Positions 1 to 7,839 of a stretch of 64,000 nucleotides of DNA are shown here, in pieces (the first letter of the stretch is position 1; each line of letters starts with the position of its first letter). The position numbers were made by a program, and so were the translations under genes. The DNA lies in NCBI GenBank assembly GCA_009778325.1, contig WRJZ01000048.1, positions 1 through 64,000 on the forward strand, written 5' to 3'. This stretch comes from Candidatus Endomicrobium neocapritermitis (GTDB lineage: Bacteria > Elusimicrobiota > Endomicrobiia > Endomicrobiales > Endomicrobiaceae). The notes under the pieces were generated by a model. It made no database searches and was not told the DNA's origin. It saw only the letters and a list, made by a program, of their open reading frames with translations.

Positions 1-9
1 AAATAGAAA

Positions 10-47
10 CCCCGCCGGTAAGAATAATTTTACCGGCGGGTTTTTTT
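10..47 (+). terminator. Rho-independent terminator
   Basis: An 11-bp perfect stem (CCCGCCGGTAA at 11-21 with TTACCGGCGGG at 30-40) is followed by seven T residues (41-47). The T-run is on the + strand, so it ends a transcript whose gene lies before the window. The opposite strand has a weaker T-run and could be served less efficiently. Confidence 0.85.
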
Positions 48-96
48 ATCTCAATTTTGTGGTCAACGACCCATCATCACTTTGGCCAATTTTTTG

Positions 97-231
97 TCAG
101 TTCAATGTCTCCACGACATAAGTTTTGCCGTCGCTCGCAGTTATCCGGAATTTCCGGATAACTGAATCTTCCGGTAATTCAAAATCATGGAAAATATTCT
201 GCAAATGCTCATTGATGGCTCTGACATCAAC
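97..231 (-). pseudogene. RhuM-family gene remnant, copy 1
   Basis: Translated on the minus strand, this stop-to-stop stretch of about 44 codons contains INEHLQNIF, SVIRKFRITASDGKTY and then a stop. The order (helix ending in HLQNIF, SVxRKFR, TASDGKTY) is the characteristic N-terminal half of RhuM-family proteins, also called virulence RhuM or DNA-binding Fic-neighbour proteins. A real member continues with a HYNLD..IGYRV section, which is missing, and no start codon precedes it. I therefore call it a decayed fragment. Its SVIRKFRIT codons form a 25-bp palindrome (see findings). Confidence 0.65.
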
Positions 232-382
232 TCAAGCAAAAGTTCAAAAATTTCAAGAAAACGCAATAATGCAAAATTTTAGATTTAGATAGTATGATTT
301 GATTTAAAGTTTTATATAGGCAGGTTAATACTTTTTATATAATTTATTGGGATTTTGTTGTTTTGTAAGTTCAATTTTTATG

Positions 383-459
383 GTCAACATCCCCGTCCCG
401 CCGACCAAGTATTTACCGTCTGCCGCAGTTATTAGGAATTTCCTAATAACTGAAATTTC
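383..459 (-). pseudogene. RhuM-family gene remnant, copy 2
   Basis: A second minus-strand fragment encodes SVIRKFLITAADGKY and resembles copy 1 over roughly 80-100 bp, including downstream codons reading G(S/M)LT(T/I)K. It ends within a few bases of the first CRISPR repeat. It is too short to be a gene and has no start codon of its own. The two copies suggest a local duplication of a broken RhuM gene beside the array; the intervening sequence (about 240-380) is AT-rich with no recognisable gene. Confidence 0.5.
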
Positions 460-465
460 ATTTTT

Positions 466-1425
466 GTTAGGGTTGCCCCCCGAGTTTGAACTTGGTAAAA
501 TACGAGATAAAACGCATTATATATTTATTATGTTAGGGTTGCCCCCCGAGTTTGAACTTGGTAAAATATCAGATAGAATATCAATTCAACGTATAATGTT
601 AGGGTTGCCCCCCGAGTTTGAACTTGGTAAAATTTACTCACAAGCAACGCGCAGCGAAAAAACGTTAGGGTTGCCCCCCGAGTTTGAACTTGGTAAAATC
701 GATAATCAAAAATGACTTTATAGACGGTAGTTAGGGTTGCCCCCCGAGTTTGAACTTGGTAAAATTTCCCCATTTTAATCCACCACGAACTTTTCGTTAG
801 GGTTGCCCCCCGAGTTTGAACTTGGTAAAATTTCCCATCGGAAATAGCGACGGATGACGCGGTTAGGGTTGCCCCCCGAGTTTGAACTTGGTAAAATTCC
901 TTTTTTGATTAGGAGGAAATTGTGCCAGTTAGGGTTGCCCCCCGAGTTTGAACTTGGTAAAATTGTTTTTATCTTACGGAAACCGAAACTCGTGTTAGGG
1001 TTGCCCCCCGAGTTTGAACTTGGTAAAATACGCACGAGCGCGGTTGTATGCTTCTGAATGTTAGGGTTGCCCCCCGAGTTTGAACTTGGTAAAATTATCT
1101 GCCCAAAGTGTCTGACCCGTACACAGTTAGGGTTGCCCCCCGAGTTTGAACTTGGTAAAATCGCTTATCATTATTGTCGTCTCCCATCCATGTTAGGGTT
1201 GCCCCCCGAGTTTGAACTTGGTAAAATTTTTAGTGGAGCAATGCCACCGCTGCGGATGTTAGGGTTGCCCCCCGAGTTTGAACTTGGTAAAATCAAGGAT
1301 TAAATGCATCGTCGGCAAAAGAGGTTAGGGTTGCCCCCCGAGTTTGAACTTGGTAAAATATAGGCTTTGTCTCCTTGCTTGTGAATAGGGTTAGGGTTGC
1401 CCCCCGAGTTTGAACTTGGTAAAAT
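466..1425 (+). CRISPR. CRISPR array, 15 repeats of 36 bp and 14 spacers of 30 bp
   Basis: Fifteen copies of a 36-bp repeat start at 466, 532, 598, 664, 730, 796, 862, 928, 994, 1060, 1126, 1192, 1258, 1324 and 1390, exactly 66 bp apart, so all 14 spacers are 30 nt. By eye all repeats are identical, starting GTTAGGGTTGCCCCCC and ending GAACTTGGTAAAAT. The ending matches the GGTAAAAT end of the Campylobacter type II-C repeat, which fixes the + strand as the probable crRNA strand. The array converges with the cas9-cas1-cas2 operon on the other strand. As no terminal repeat is degenerate, the leader end cannot be told from the repeats; AT-rich DNA precedes 466. Confidence 0.98.
473..501 (+). promoter_or_regulatory. 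Promoter-like sequence inside each CRISPR repeat (first copy given)
   Basis: Repeat positions 8-13 read TTGCCC (4 of 6 with the sigma-70 -35 TTGACA). Exactly 17 bp later, positions 31-36 read TAAAAT, preceded by TGG, giving the extended -10 TGGTAAAAT. Transcription would start about 6-7 nt inside the following spacer, leaving roughly 24 nt of guide. This matches the known arrangement in Neisseria meningitidis and Campylobacter jejuni type II-C arrays, where each repeat ends in an extended -10. The same sequence recurs in all fifteen repeats. Confidence 0.6.
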
Positions 1426-1524
1426 ATCAACTGATGTTTTACGTCAGAGATATTAAAAATTTTTTAGAAAAAAATCTAAATTATGGGCAAAATTTTGAGG
1501 TTTTTTTAAGAAATTTTTTAAAAA

Positions 1525-1596
1525 CAGAGTGGGCAACTCTAACAAGAATTTTTTCGTAAGATGCCGGTTAAACCGGTTCCCATTTGTAAGTTTACA
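1525..1596 (+). ncRNA. Probable tracrRNA for the type II-C Cas9
   Basis: GGGCAACTCTAAC at 1531-1543 pairs with the first 13 bases of the repeat (GTTAGGGTTGCCC) without mismatch, with one G-U wobble. AAAC at 1522-1525 can pair with GTTT of the repeat across a 5x5 internal loop, giving the usual bulged repeat:anti-repeat duplex. Downstream lie a short CCGGT/ACCGG hairpin (1564-1576) and a weak TGTA/TACA hairpin (1585-1596). The RNA would be made on the + strand, between the array and the 3' end of cas2. Neither the promoter nor a T-run terminator is clear, so both ends are approximate. A TTGAGG..TTAAAA pair (1495-1523) or the last repeat's promoter could drive it. Confidence 0.65.
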
Positions 1597-1918
1597 GAAG
1601 TGTGTCAAAAAAATCAGGTTGTTTCGGCTGAACTTTTAATCTGCCGTAGAAGTGTTTTGTCATTTTAAACATCCTATCTGTAAAAAACAAAAAGCAGACG
1701 TGCCCGTTGTCCGGCACCATCTGCTTTATTTGTTTTTCAATAAAATCACACCTTTCTTTACTAAAAGCATAATAGCTGTATATAGATTTTTGCAACATAA
1801 TAAAACCTGCGTTTTTTAGCTTTTGTCTAAAGTTATTAGCTATCCGCATTTGCGTTTTTGTTTTTACGGGTAAATCAAAAGCAATTAAAATCCACATTGT
1901 TTTATATGGTGAAATCAT
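1592..1918 (-). CDS. cas2: CRISPR-associated endoribonuclease/adaptation protein Cas2
   Basis: Encodes 108 residues, normal for Cas2. The N-terminal strand WILIAFDLPVKTK carries the conserved Asp of the ferredoxin-like fold, and GFIMLQKSIYSYYAF is the second conserved block. Cas2 dimers scaffold two Cas1 dimers in the spacer-integration complex. The ATG overlaps the cas1 stop by 4 bp (ATGA), so the two are translationally coupled in the cas9-cas1-cas2 operon. A second in-frame ATG at codon 8, just before WILIAFD, is an alternative start. The 3' end abuts the probable tracrRNA on the other strand. Confidence 0.95.
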   Translation of the reverse strand: MISPYKTMWILIAFDLPVKTKTQMRIANNFRQKLKNAGFIMLQKSIYSYYAFSKERCDFIEKQIKQMVPDNGHVCFLFFTDRMFKMTKHFYGRLKVQPKQPDFFDTLL

Positions 1919-2811
1919 TTTAAGATTTTAGGAAAATTTATTTTATCTGTTTCTTGAGATAAAAAAGAAACATAGCTTTGGACATACTTTAAAATTCCCG
2001 CGCCAAAACTATAGGCATCGTCTTCAAAGTATAAGTTGCTTTCTACAAGTGACGCGAGTTCTTTTTTTGCTATAGGTGATAATTCTTTTTCCTTTCTGAA
2101 AAATTCTTCTTTTTCTTTTACTATTAAATCTACAGCTGGACGAAACGGTTCTATCAAATCGTCAATCAAGCAAAATGGATTATGATTTTCGCTGTGAAAG
2201 ACACTGATAGCAGGGTTTAATCCGGATGACACAACAGCTCTTGCAACGCTGCTTCGCGCTATCGCATAGCCGTAATTTAAAGCCGCATTTATAATATCTT
2301 CGCCTTTTGCATTTCTGTAAAAACACGAAAATAAATTTTCAAAATAAACCTTTGCTCCAACACCCTCTTTAAAAGAAGCATCGCCTGAGCGCACTTGCTT
2401 TGCCATATCAAAAATAATATTCGCCGCATTGCCAGCAGTGAATTTTTTTAAAACTTCCGCCTGATTATTTAACTTATTTGTAATTATTTGCTGCCAAGCT
2501 TGTTTTATTTTTGGTTTTGGAGTGTTTATTTGCAATTGCAATCTTTGCCCGTAAATGTTTGTAGTCCAAGCGGACAACAACATTCCGGAAGGCATATAAG
2601 TTTTGTCACAGAAAATAACCGGCACTTTATGTTCTAAACATTTTTGTATGCAAGTGTTGGTAATTGTAATATTGTTTCCATAAAGTATAATTGTGTTAAT
2701 ATCTTCAAATAAGCAATGTAGTTTTTCTTGGTTTTCCTGCACTACGGAAAAGTTATTATTTTTGACACATAAATAATAATTGTCTCCGCTAATGTCTAAA
2801 ACTCTCCACAT
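1915..2811 (-). CDS. cas1: CRISPR-associated integrase Cas1 (type II)
   Basis: Encodes 298 residues, the usual length for type II Cas1. The N-terminal beta domain includes LYGNNITITN and the VPVIFCDK strand. The helical catalytic domain has the three metal-binding positions: Glu about 158 in AKVYFENLF, His about 206 in SVFHSENHNPF and Asp 217/218 in CLIDDLIEPFRP. It catalyses protospacer insertion at the leader-repeat junction, together with Cas2 and, in type II systems, Cas9. It starts one base after the cas9 stop and overlaps cas2 by 4 bp. No csn2 or cas4 is present, consistent with subtype II-C. All active-site residues look intact. Confidence 0.97.
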   Translation of the reverse strand: MWRVLDISGDNYYLCVKNNNFSVVQENQEKLHCLFEDINTIILYGNNITITNTCIQKCLEHKVPVIFCDKTYMPSGMLLSAWTTNIYGQRLQLQINTPKPKIKQAWQQIITNKLNNQAEVLKKFTAGNAANIIFDMAKQVRSGDASFKEGVGAKVYFENLFSCFYRNAKGEDIINAALNYGYAIARSSVARAVVSSGLNPAISVFHSENHNPFCLIDDLIEPFRPAVDLIVKEKEEFFRKEKELSPIAKKELASLVESNLYFEDDAYSFGAGILKYVQSYVSFLSQETDKINFPKILK

Positions 2812-2812
2812 T

Positions 2813-5800
2813 TTAACTTTCCTTATCTTTAAGTATAGGGGAACGGTATTTTATAAGGCCAGCCGAACTTAAAATAACTTTTCGCGGATTGTATTTTTGC
2901 ATTGAACCTATAGTAAAAGAATCATCAGGACTATTTCTACTCTTTAGAACATTGCTAAACCATATTTGTATATTATTATTTGCTATTTCCGTAAAGGTTG
3001 TTACCTTTACAAAAATTCTATCCATAGGCATAGAAGTAACATTATTGCTCAAAGACTTTTTATCATTATTAAAATCTGCCTCTAATACATCTCCGCCATA
3101 AATCCTTTCAAACAAAGCAAAGCCTTGATTTTTATAGTTTGGAGTTACATTTCGCTGAGCGTCAATTTTTCTTATGATTTCTCCGCAGAGTTTTTGCTTG
3201 TTATCATAATATAAATCTACGCATAAACTTTCACCTGTATCATAGCCATAGCCGGTTTTTGTGTCTGTAGGCTGCTGAACAGCAAAAAATTTACTTGGTT
3301 CTTTTTTAGAAAGCTGTACATAAGTATTACTTGGCAACAAAGAAATTGCTTTTTGACATATGCTGACATCATTAGTGATTTTCTCTTTTTTGCCTTCAGT
3401 TTTTGCCCTTTGATTTTCTTCTTTGAGCAGTTCTTCAGCGCGTTTTAAATTGTTTTGTATCAAATCAAATAATTTTTTGTTATTTGAAACTGCATTTTTT
3501 ATTGCCGCGTTTTTTAGCTCATCTTCTCTTCCTTCAAACTTCAAAAGAGCTGTTTCTAAAATTTCTTTCGGGGTTTTCTTTTTATCCGTCAACTTTAGCC
3601 CGCTTAAATTTTTGTATGTTGTTAAGGTATAGCCTTTATTTGAACCGTAAATTTTATACATCGTATCTTTAGTAAGCTGTCCATTATCATTATGGTCATG
3701 TTTAATACTGACATAAGCGTCAGTTAATGCTTGCTTAATAGAAGTTTCAAAACTTTGCAAATCCGCTTCAAGTTCATTTCTGTTCTTATTATTCGGTGGA
3801 ACTAAAATTTTTGAAAGCCAATTTTTTTCTTTATAGTTTATTTTATAGCTTTGAGCACTAATTCGATTCAGCATATTGCCGTAATTCCTAGAAGCATAAG
3901 CAATAACCACAGCATCTAATGCATGATGTCTATTATCAACTCTTATTTTTTTACTTTTATTAACGTCATTATTAAAATCTTCTATTTCTTTATCATCAAG
4001 CAATCGCTTTGCAAAAGGAATTAATACTCCTGACAATCCCCATGCTAGGCGCAGCTGCGCAGTAAGAGATCCTTTTACGCATATGATATTCGGCTTTTCA
4101 AACAAACACGAAAGATATTTGTGGGCAACTTTTGAAATATAAGAATTATCTGTTTCAAAACGCTTTTTAATCGGCTTGTTTTCTATAAATTTTTCAAAAG
4201 CTCCCTGATTAAAACGCCAAGCTTTTTTAGGAATATGTTTTTTGGCATTTGAAAGCATTTCATTGTAATCATATTTATGCTGCTTTCCATCAAGACTCAT
4301 TGTGGGAGATGAGCCAAAAGCATCAAAAGGAGAACGTGTTGCTTTATTTTGATTACAGCCTACATGAGAAATTACAAGATTATTTCTTGTATTATCTTCG
4401 CTTTCAGAAATAGGGAATAAGTGCTCTATATCCACTCTATTTTCTATGATATCATCTGAATTAATTGGTTTTAAACAAAATGGACAAATTACTTTTTGTT
4501 CTTCCCATAACTCAAATTTTAAAACATAATTTTTTGGATTTTCTTGTCTACTCGCTATGTATTGTTGGCGTGGTTTTATATATGTTTCATATATATCATT
4601 CCTATATTTTTCATTCTCGTTTTGTTCTCTGCTTAATTGCGCCCTGGCTTCAATGGATTTCTTTAATTCTCTTGCGGTTTCCAGCCCTATTTCGCATGGC
4701 TTCTTGCCAAAAATTTCTATAATTTCATTTACCAATTTACGAAGTTCGTTTAATGTTTGATGTACTACAGGGTTTGCAATTCGCCCGTGGTCTAATTCAT
4801 CTTTATTTGTATGCGGTTTTTTGTAATTCCTACCCTCAAATTGTCTTGAAAAGCCTTTTGCAATTACAGCTTGCGTGCTTTCAGGAATTATCACACCGTA
4901 ATAAGGCAATTTGTCTTTAACTGACTGTTTATCTTTGGTTAATTTGCCTTCTTTTAGCGCTTCTTCTATACTTTCTGTGTAAGATAAACCATTTTTAATT
5001 TTTTCTAAAACTATTTTCATCGCCGTCTTGCCAAGCGGAGCATATGAAGAAGATAATACTATCTTATTAAACGCTTCATTTATTTCTTCGTCTTTCAATT
5101 TATATTCTTTTAAAAGCTTATCTGTTAAAGTTTTTTCATCAGGGCACGAATTCCAATCATATAAAAATTGGTCTTGCTGCTGTTCTGATAATCTTGCCCA
5201 AAAAGGCATTTCTTCCAGTTTGCGTAATTTATAACCTTTTATTTTTTGAGTTTTTTTATCTCTACCCTGTAAAACTATATCTTCGTTATAAACATTCTTT
5301 AATAAAAGATGTTTATTTGTTTGATCTTGCGTCAAATCTTTACCTGTTAATAAATAATCAACTAACTTTTGCTTCTGCTCCTGCGTGAATGTTTTTTCTT
5401 CAAAGTTCACAATATCGCCGGTACTGTAATCAACTACATGTTCAGAATATTTTGCATTATTTAAAGCTTCCCAAAGCCTGCGTTCTTCGTTTAACTTATG
5501 AGAACGCGGCAAACGTTTTTCATCTTTGAAATATGGACAATAACCACTTTCTGGAATTAATTTTTCAGTTTCATAGTTTATTGCTTTTATAAGTTTTTCA
5601 ATATAGTCTTTTGTTAATTCTTTATAAAATTCAGACTGCTTATCTAATATGAGCTGAGCTTCCTTGATAGCAAAATCTCTTGCGGGTGAAAATTTATGAT
5701 TATTTGTTGTGTTAGTAACTTTATCTCTGTCATGTTTTTCTTTGCTTGCAAAAAATTCTTTATACAGATATTCGCCGTAAGTTCTGTAATTTTCTTTTTG

Positions 5801-6376
5801 CATTAATCGTTGAACATCTCCGGCTATTTTTTTATTTTCAGTGTTTTCTTTTTGCGTATTTTCGTCATCTTCCTCAAAAGTTCTTATTGCAGAAGATCCT
5901 CTATGATTTGAAATGTGATACAAAGTGTATCCTATTTCTTGTAATTCTAACTTTTTATCAAGCGCTTTTACTCTGAGTTCATATACATCTTTTTGCAGAA
6001 CTTCTTTTAAAAACCTTTTAGATGAAGTTTCTTGTTCGGATGAATTTTCCTTTTTAACTAAATCAGGAGGAACAGATAACGCCAATTTTTCTTGAGCTAA
6101 AAGTTTCCATAAATATCTCATTCTTTCTCTGTTGTGCCTATGGTTATTTCTTTGCCCTCTTTTCTCTCTTCTTCCAGCAGCGCCGTCAGATGCTTTGAAA
6201 ACTCTTACCCCAGACATTACTATCTCTTTTGGCAATAAAACTTTCTCTGAATTTTCCTCCATAGAAACTATTGCAAACCCTATAGAACCAACACCTAAAT
6301 CCAGACCAATCCTATAATCTTTTCCGTCAAGTTTTTGTTTTAATTTAGTTGCTTGTTGTTCATAAATTTGATTCAT
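2813..6376 (-). CDS. cas9: Cas9 RNA-guided endonuclease, subtype II-C
   Basis: Encodes 1187 residues. RuvC-I is YRIGLDLGVGSIGFAI with catalytic Asp26. An arginine-rich bridge helix follows (GRREKRGQRNNHRHNRERMR, about 68-87). RuvC-II is EIGLETARELK with Glu566. The HNH domain has a CPFC knuckle, then VDIEHLFP with catalytic His652 and a GCNQNK segment. RuvC-III is NRHHALDAVVIAYASR with His817/818 and Asp821. The remaining C-terminal region should hold the wedge and PAM-interacting domains. Length and the absence of csn2/cas4 point to II-C, although it is longer than the Campylobacter (984) and Neisseria (1082) proteins. ATG is preceded by GAGGAAAAA. A terminator only about 30 bp upstream leaves little room for a promoter. 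All nuclease residues appear intact. Confidence 0.98.
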   Translation of the reverse strand: MNQIYEQQATKLKQKLDGKDYRIGLDLGVGSIGFAIVSMEENSEKVLLPKEIVMSGVRVFKASDGAAGRREKRGQRNNHRHNRERMRYLWKLLAQEKLALSVPPDLVKKENSSEQETSSKRFLKEVLQKDVYELRVKALDKKLELQEIGYTLYHISNHRGSSAIRTFEEDDENTQKENTENKKIAGDVQRLMQKENYRTYGEYLYKEFFASKEKHDRDKVTNTTNNHKFSPARDFAIKEAQLILDKQSEFYKELTKDYIEKLIKAINYETEKLIPESGYCPYFKDEKRLPRSHKLNEERRLWEALNNAKYSEHVVDYSTGDIVNFEEKTFTQEQKQKLVDYLLTGKDLTQDQTNKHLLLKNVYNEDIVLQGRDKKTQKIKGYKLRKLEEMPFWARLSEQQQDQFLYDWNSCPDEKTLTDKLLKEYKLKDEEINEAFNKIVLSSSYAPLGKTAMKIVLEKIKNGLSYTESIEEALKEGKLTKDKQSVKDKLPYYGVIIPESTQAVIAKGFSRQFEGRNYKKPHTNKDELDHGRIANPVVHQTLNELRKLVNEIIEIFGKKPCEIGLETARELKKSIEARAQLSREQNENEKYRNDIYETYIKPRQQYIASRQENPKNYVLKFELWEEQKVICPFCLKPINSDDIIENRVDIEHLFPISESEDNTRNNLVISHVGCNQNKATRSPFDAFGSSPTMSLDGKQHKYDYNEMLSNAKKHIPKKAWRFNQGAFEKFIENKPIKKRFETDNSYISKVAHKYLSCLFEKPNIICVKGSLTAQLRLAWGLSGVLIPFAKRLLDDKEIEDFNNDVNKSKKIRVDNRHHALDAVVIAYASRNYGNMLNRISAQSYKINYKEKNWLSKILVPPNNKNRNELEADLQSFETSIKQALTDAYVSIKHDHNDNGQLTKDTMYKIYGSNKGYTLTTYKNLSGLKLTDKKKTPKEILETALLKFEGREDELKNAAIKNAVSNNKKLFDLIQNNLKRAEELLKEENQRAKTEGKKEKITNDVSICQKAISLLPSNTYVQLSKKEPSKFFAVQQPTDTKTGYGYDTGESLCVDLYYDNKQKLCGEIIRKIDAQRNVTPNYKNQGFALFERIYGGDVLEADFNNDKKSLSNNVTSMPMDRIFVKVTTFTEIANNNIQIWFSNVLKSRNSPDDSFTIGSMQKYNPRKVILSSAGLIKYRSPILKDKES

Positions 6377-6406
6377 ATTTTTTCCTCATTATTGCTATTC
6401 AAAAAA

Positions 6407-6446
6407 CAGCCCCTGAACTTTTATATTCAGGGGCTTTGTTTTATTT
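6407..6446. terminator. Bidirectional terminator between the DUF1016 gene and cas9
   Basis: A 10-bp stem AGCCCCTGAA (6408-6417)/TTCAGGGGCT (6426-6435) has T-rich tails on both sides: GTTTTTTG on the minus strand and TTGTTTTATTTTT on the plus strand. On the minus strand it ends the transcript of the upstream gene and separates it from cas9, which starts about 30 bp further on. Confidence 0.8.
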
Positions 6447-7460
6447 TTATTTCTTTTCTTCCTTTATGTTAAGTTCTTTACTTATCAATTCTTTTAATTT
6501 TTTCTCCGGCAGTTGTAGCTTATAATCTGCAATGCCTATTGGTTTATTGACGTCTCTTAACGCAACTTCTACTTTAACATTCGTTTTATCCGCGCAAAGT
6601 ATAATGCCAATGGAAGGGTTTTCTCCTTGCATTTTGACTTTGTCATCAAGTAGACCCAGATAAAAATTCATCTTTCCGACATATTCAGGTCTGAATTTGC
6701 CTATTTTTAGGTCAATTGCAACCAAACATTTTAAAACTCTGTTGAAAAACAGCAAATCAACAAAAAAGTCTTCGTTATCAAGCGTAAGCCTATATTGATT
6801 CCCTATAAAAGAAAATCCTTTACCCAATTCAAGTATAAATAATTTTATCTTGTCTATTATGCGACGTTCAAGCTCAAGCTCTTTTACAGACTTACTTATT
6901 CCCAGAAAGCCAAGATTATATGAACTTTTTAATATTTCATCCGCTTGCTCTTGCAGATGTTCCGGTAAAGTTTTTTTAAAATTATTAAGTTTCGGCTTTT
7001 TGGTATTTTTATAAGCATTTGCTTTTATAAAATTTAATAAAACGTCTCTTGTCAAATCCATTTCAAGCGCAGACTCAATATAAAATTTAGCTTCAGGAAT
7101 ATTTTTTATCTTATCCATTATTATAAGATTATGCTTCCAAGGCAAAACTGCGACGCGTTGTCGCAGTTTTATATCGGCATTGGAATAAAACTCATAAAAT
7201 CTTTTCATATCCCATAAATTTCTCGGCGAAAATCCTTTTATGTCAGGAAATTCGCTTTTTATATCGATTGATAATCTTTCAACAACATTCCCGCCGTAGC
7301 CTTTTTCTATTTTTTCATTCGATAATTTTTGCCCTATATTCCAATATGCTTGTATCATAGTAGTATTGATACGCCTTGCAGCATTAACACGAGCGGATTT
7401 TATCTCTGTAATAATCTGCTTTAGAATATCGGTATAGTTATTTTTTAAAGATTTTTTCAT
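6447..7460 (-). CDS. DUF1016/YhcG-family protein with PD-(D/E)XK nuclease-like C-terminus
   Basis: Encodes 337 residues and is full length for the family. The N-terminal domain contains the recognisable AYWNIGQKLSNE, GYGGNVVERLS and FSPRNLWDMKRFYEFY blocks. The C-terminal part holds a PD-(D/E)XK-like core, EDFFVDLLFFNRVLKC followed by AIDLKIGKF, with Asp and D-x-K in the expected strand positions. YhcG-type proteins are often found beside type I restriction systems and other defence genes; the biochemical role is not settled. The ATG begins two bases after the stop of the duplicated gyrA tail, so it may be translationally coupled to that remnant. Its own last codons (EEKK-stop) match the ends of gyrA and the gyrA copy. 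Confidence 0.85.
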   Translation of the reverse strand: MKKSLKNNYTDILKQIITEIKSARVNAARRINTTMIQAYWNIGQKLSNEKIEKGYGGNVVERLSIDIKSEFPDIKGFSPRNLWDMKRFYEFYSNADIKLRQRVAVLPWKHNLIIMDKIKNIPEAKFYIESALEMDLTRDVLLNFIKANAYKNTKKPKLNNFKKTLPEHLQEQADEILKSSYNLGFLGISKSVKELELERRIIDKIKLFILELGKGFSFIGNQYRLTLDNEDFFVDLLFFNRVLKCLVAIDLKIGKFRPEYVGKMNFYLGLLDDKVKMQGENPSIGIILCADKTNVKVEVALRDVNKPIGIADYKLQLPEKKLKELISKELNIKEEKK

Positions 7461-7462
7461 TC

Positions 7463-7653
7463 TTATTTCTTTTCTTCCGTTGTTTGCTCTTCGCCTTCAT
7501 CATCTTCTTTCACTACGCTTGCGATGGCGGCCACCTTGTCGCCGTCATCCAGTTTGACGAGTCGCACCCCTTGGGTGTTTCGGCTTATTACCGAAATTTT
7601 GTCAACGTTCATTCTTATTGTTATGCCGTTTTGGGTCATTATCATTATTTTAT
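7463..7653 (-). pseudogene. Duplicated 3' end of gyrA
   Basis: The last ~60 codons of gyrA are repeated here, beginning [15 protein letters not shown] and ending TTEEKK-stop. Identity is near-perfect through [11 protein letters not shown]; the acidic tail then differs (DDEGEEQTTEEKK against [11 protein letters not shown]). Homology to the real gene begins abruptly at AAATAATGATAATG, just after the stop of the small ORF upstream. An ATG at 7645 would allow translation of a 60-residue peptide, but a GyrA function is not possible. It is the scar of an insertion or duplication at the gyrA 3' end. Confidence 0.9.
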
Positions 7654-7656
7654 CTC

Positions 7657-7839
7657 TTATGGCTTTTTATTTAACTTCTTTGTGCGGATGCTTCCGTTTG
7701 GCATTTCGTAAATTATTCTGCCGTTTCTATAAAATACATTCGGCAAACCCATTTTGCGGTTTTCTTCTTGAGCCTTAGCAACGCCTCTGTTATACAACCT
7801 TGTCATTTCATCTATTATCTTATTTGCTTTTGAAGTCAT
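7657..7839 (-). CDS. Small protein downstream of zeta-toxin-like kinase, possible partner
   Basis: Encodes 60 residues, basic at the C-terminus. It has a helical first half (KANKIIDEMTRLYNRG) and a GLPNVFYRNGRIIYEMPNG block that looks like a small beta sheet. It overlaps the 3' end of the upstream kinase by 20 bp, so the two are expressed together. I have seen similar short proteins with an LPxVxxxxGxIxxxxPDG pattern beside zeta-type kinases, and infer an antitoxin or accessory role, but this is not demonstrated by the sequence. Confidence 0.6.
   Translation of the reverse strand: MTSKANKIIDEMTRLYNRGVAKAQEENRKMGLPNVFYRNGRIIYEMPNGSIRTKKLNKKP

Noticed and set aside
347-1303. Several ORFs on both strands encoding repeated LGLPPEFELGKI or FYQVQTRGATLT peptides
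   Set aside because: They are translations of the CRISPR repeats and spacers; the 66-bp period is a multiple of three, so frames stay open artificially.
7463-7645. A separate 60-residue gene
   Set aside because: It is the duplicated C-terminal end of gyrA, lacking any complete domain, so it is listed as a pseudogene.
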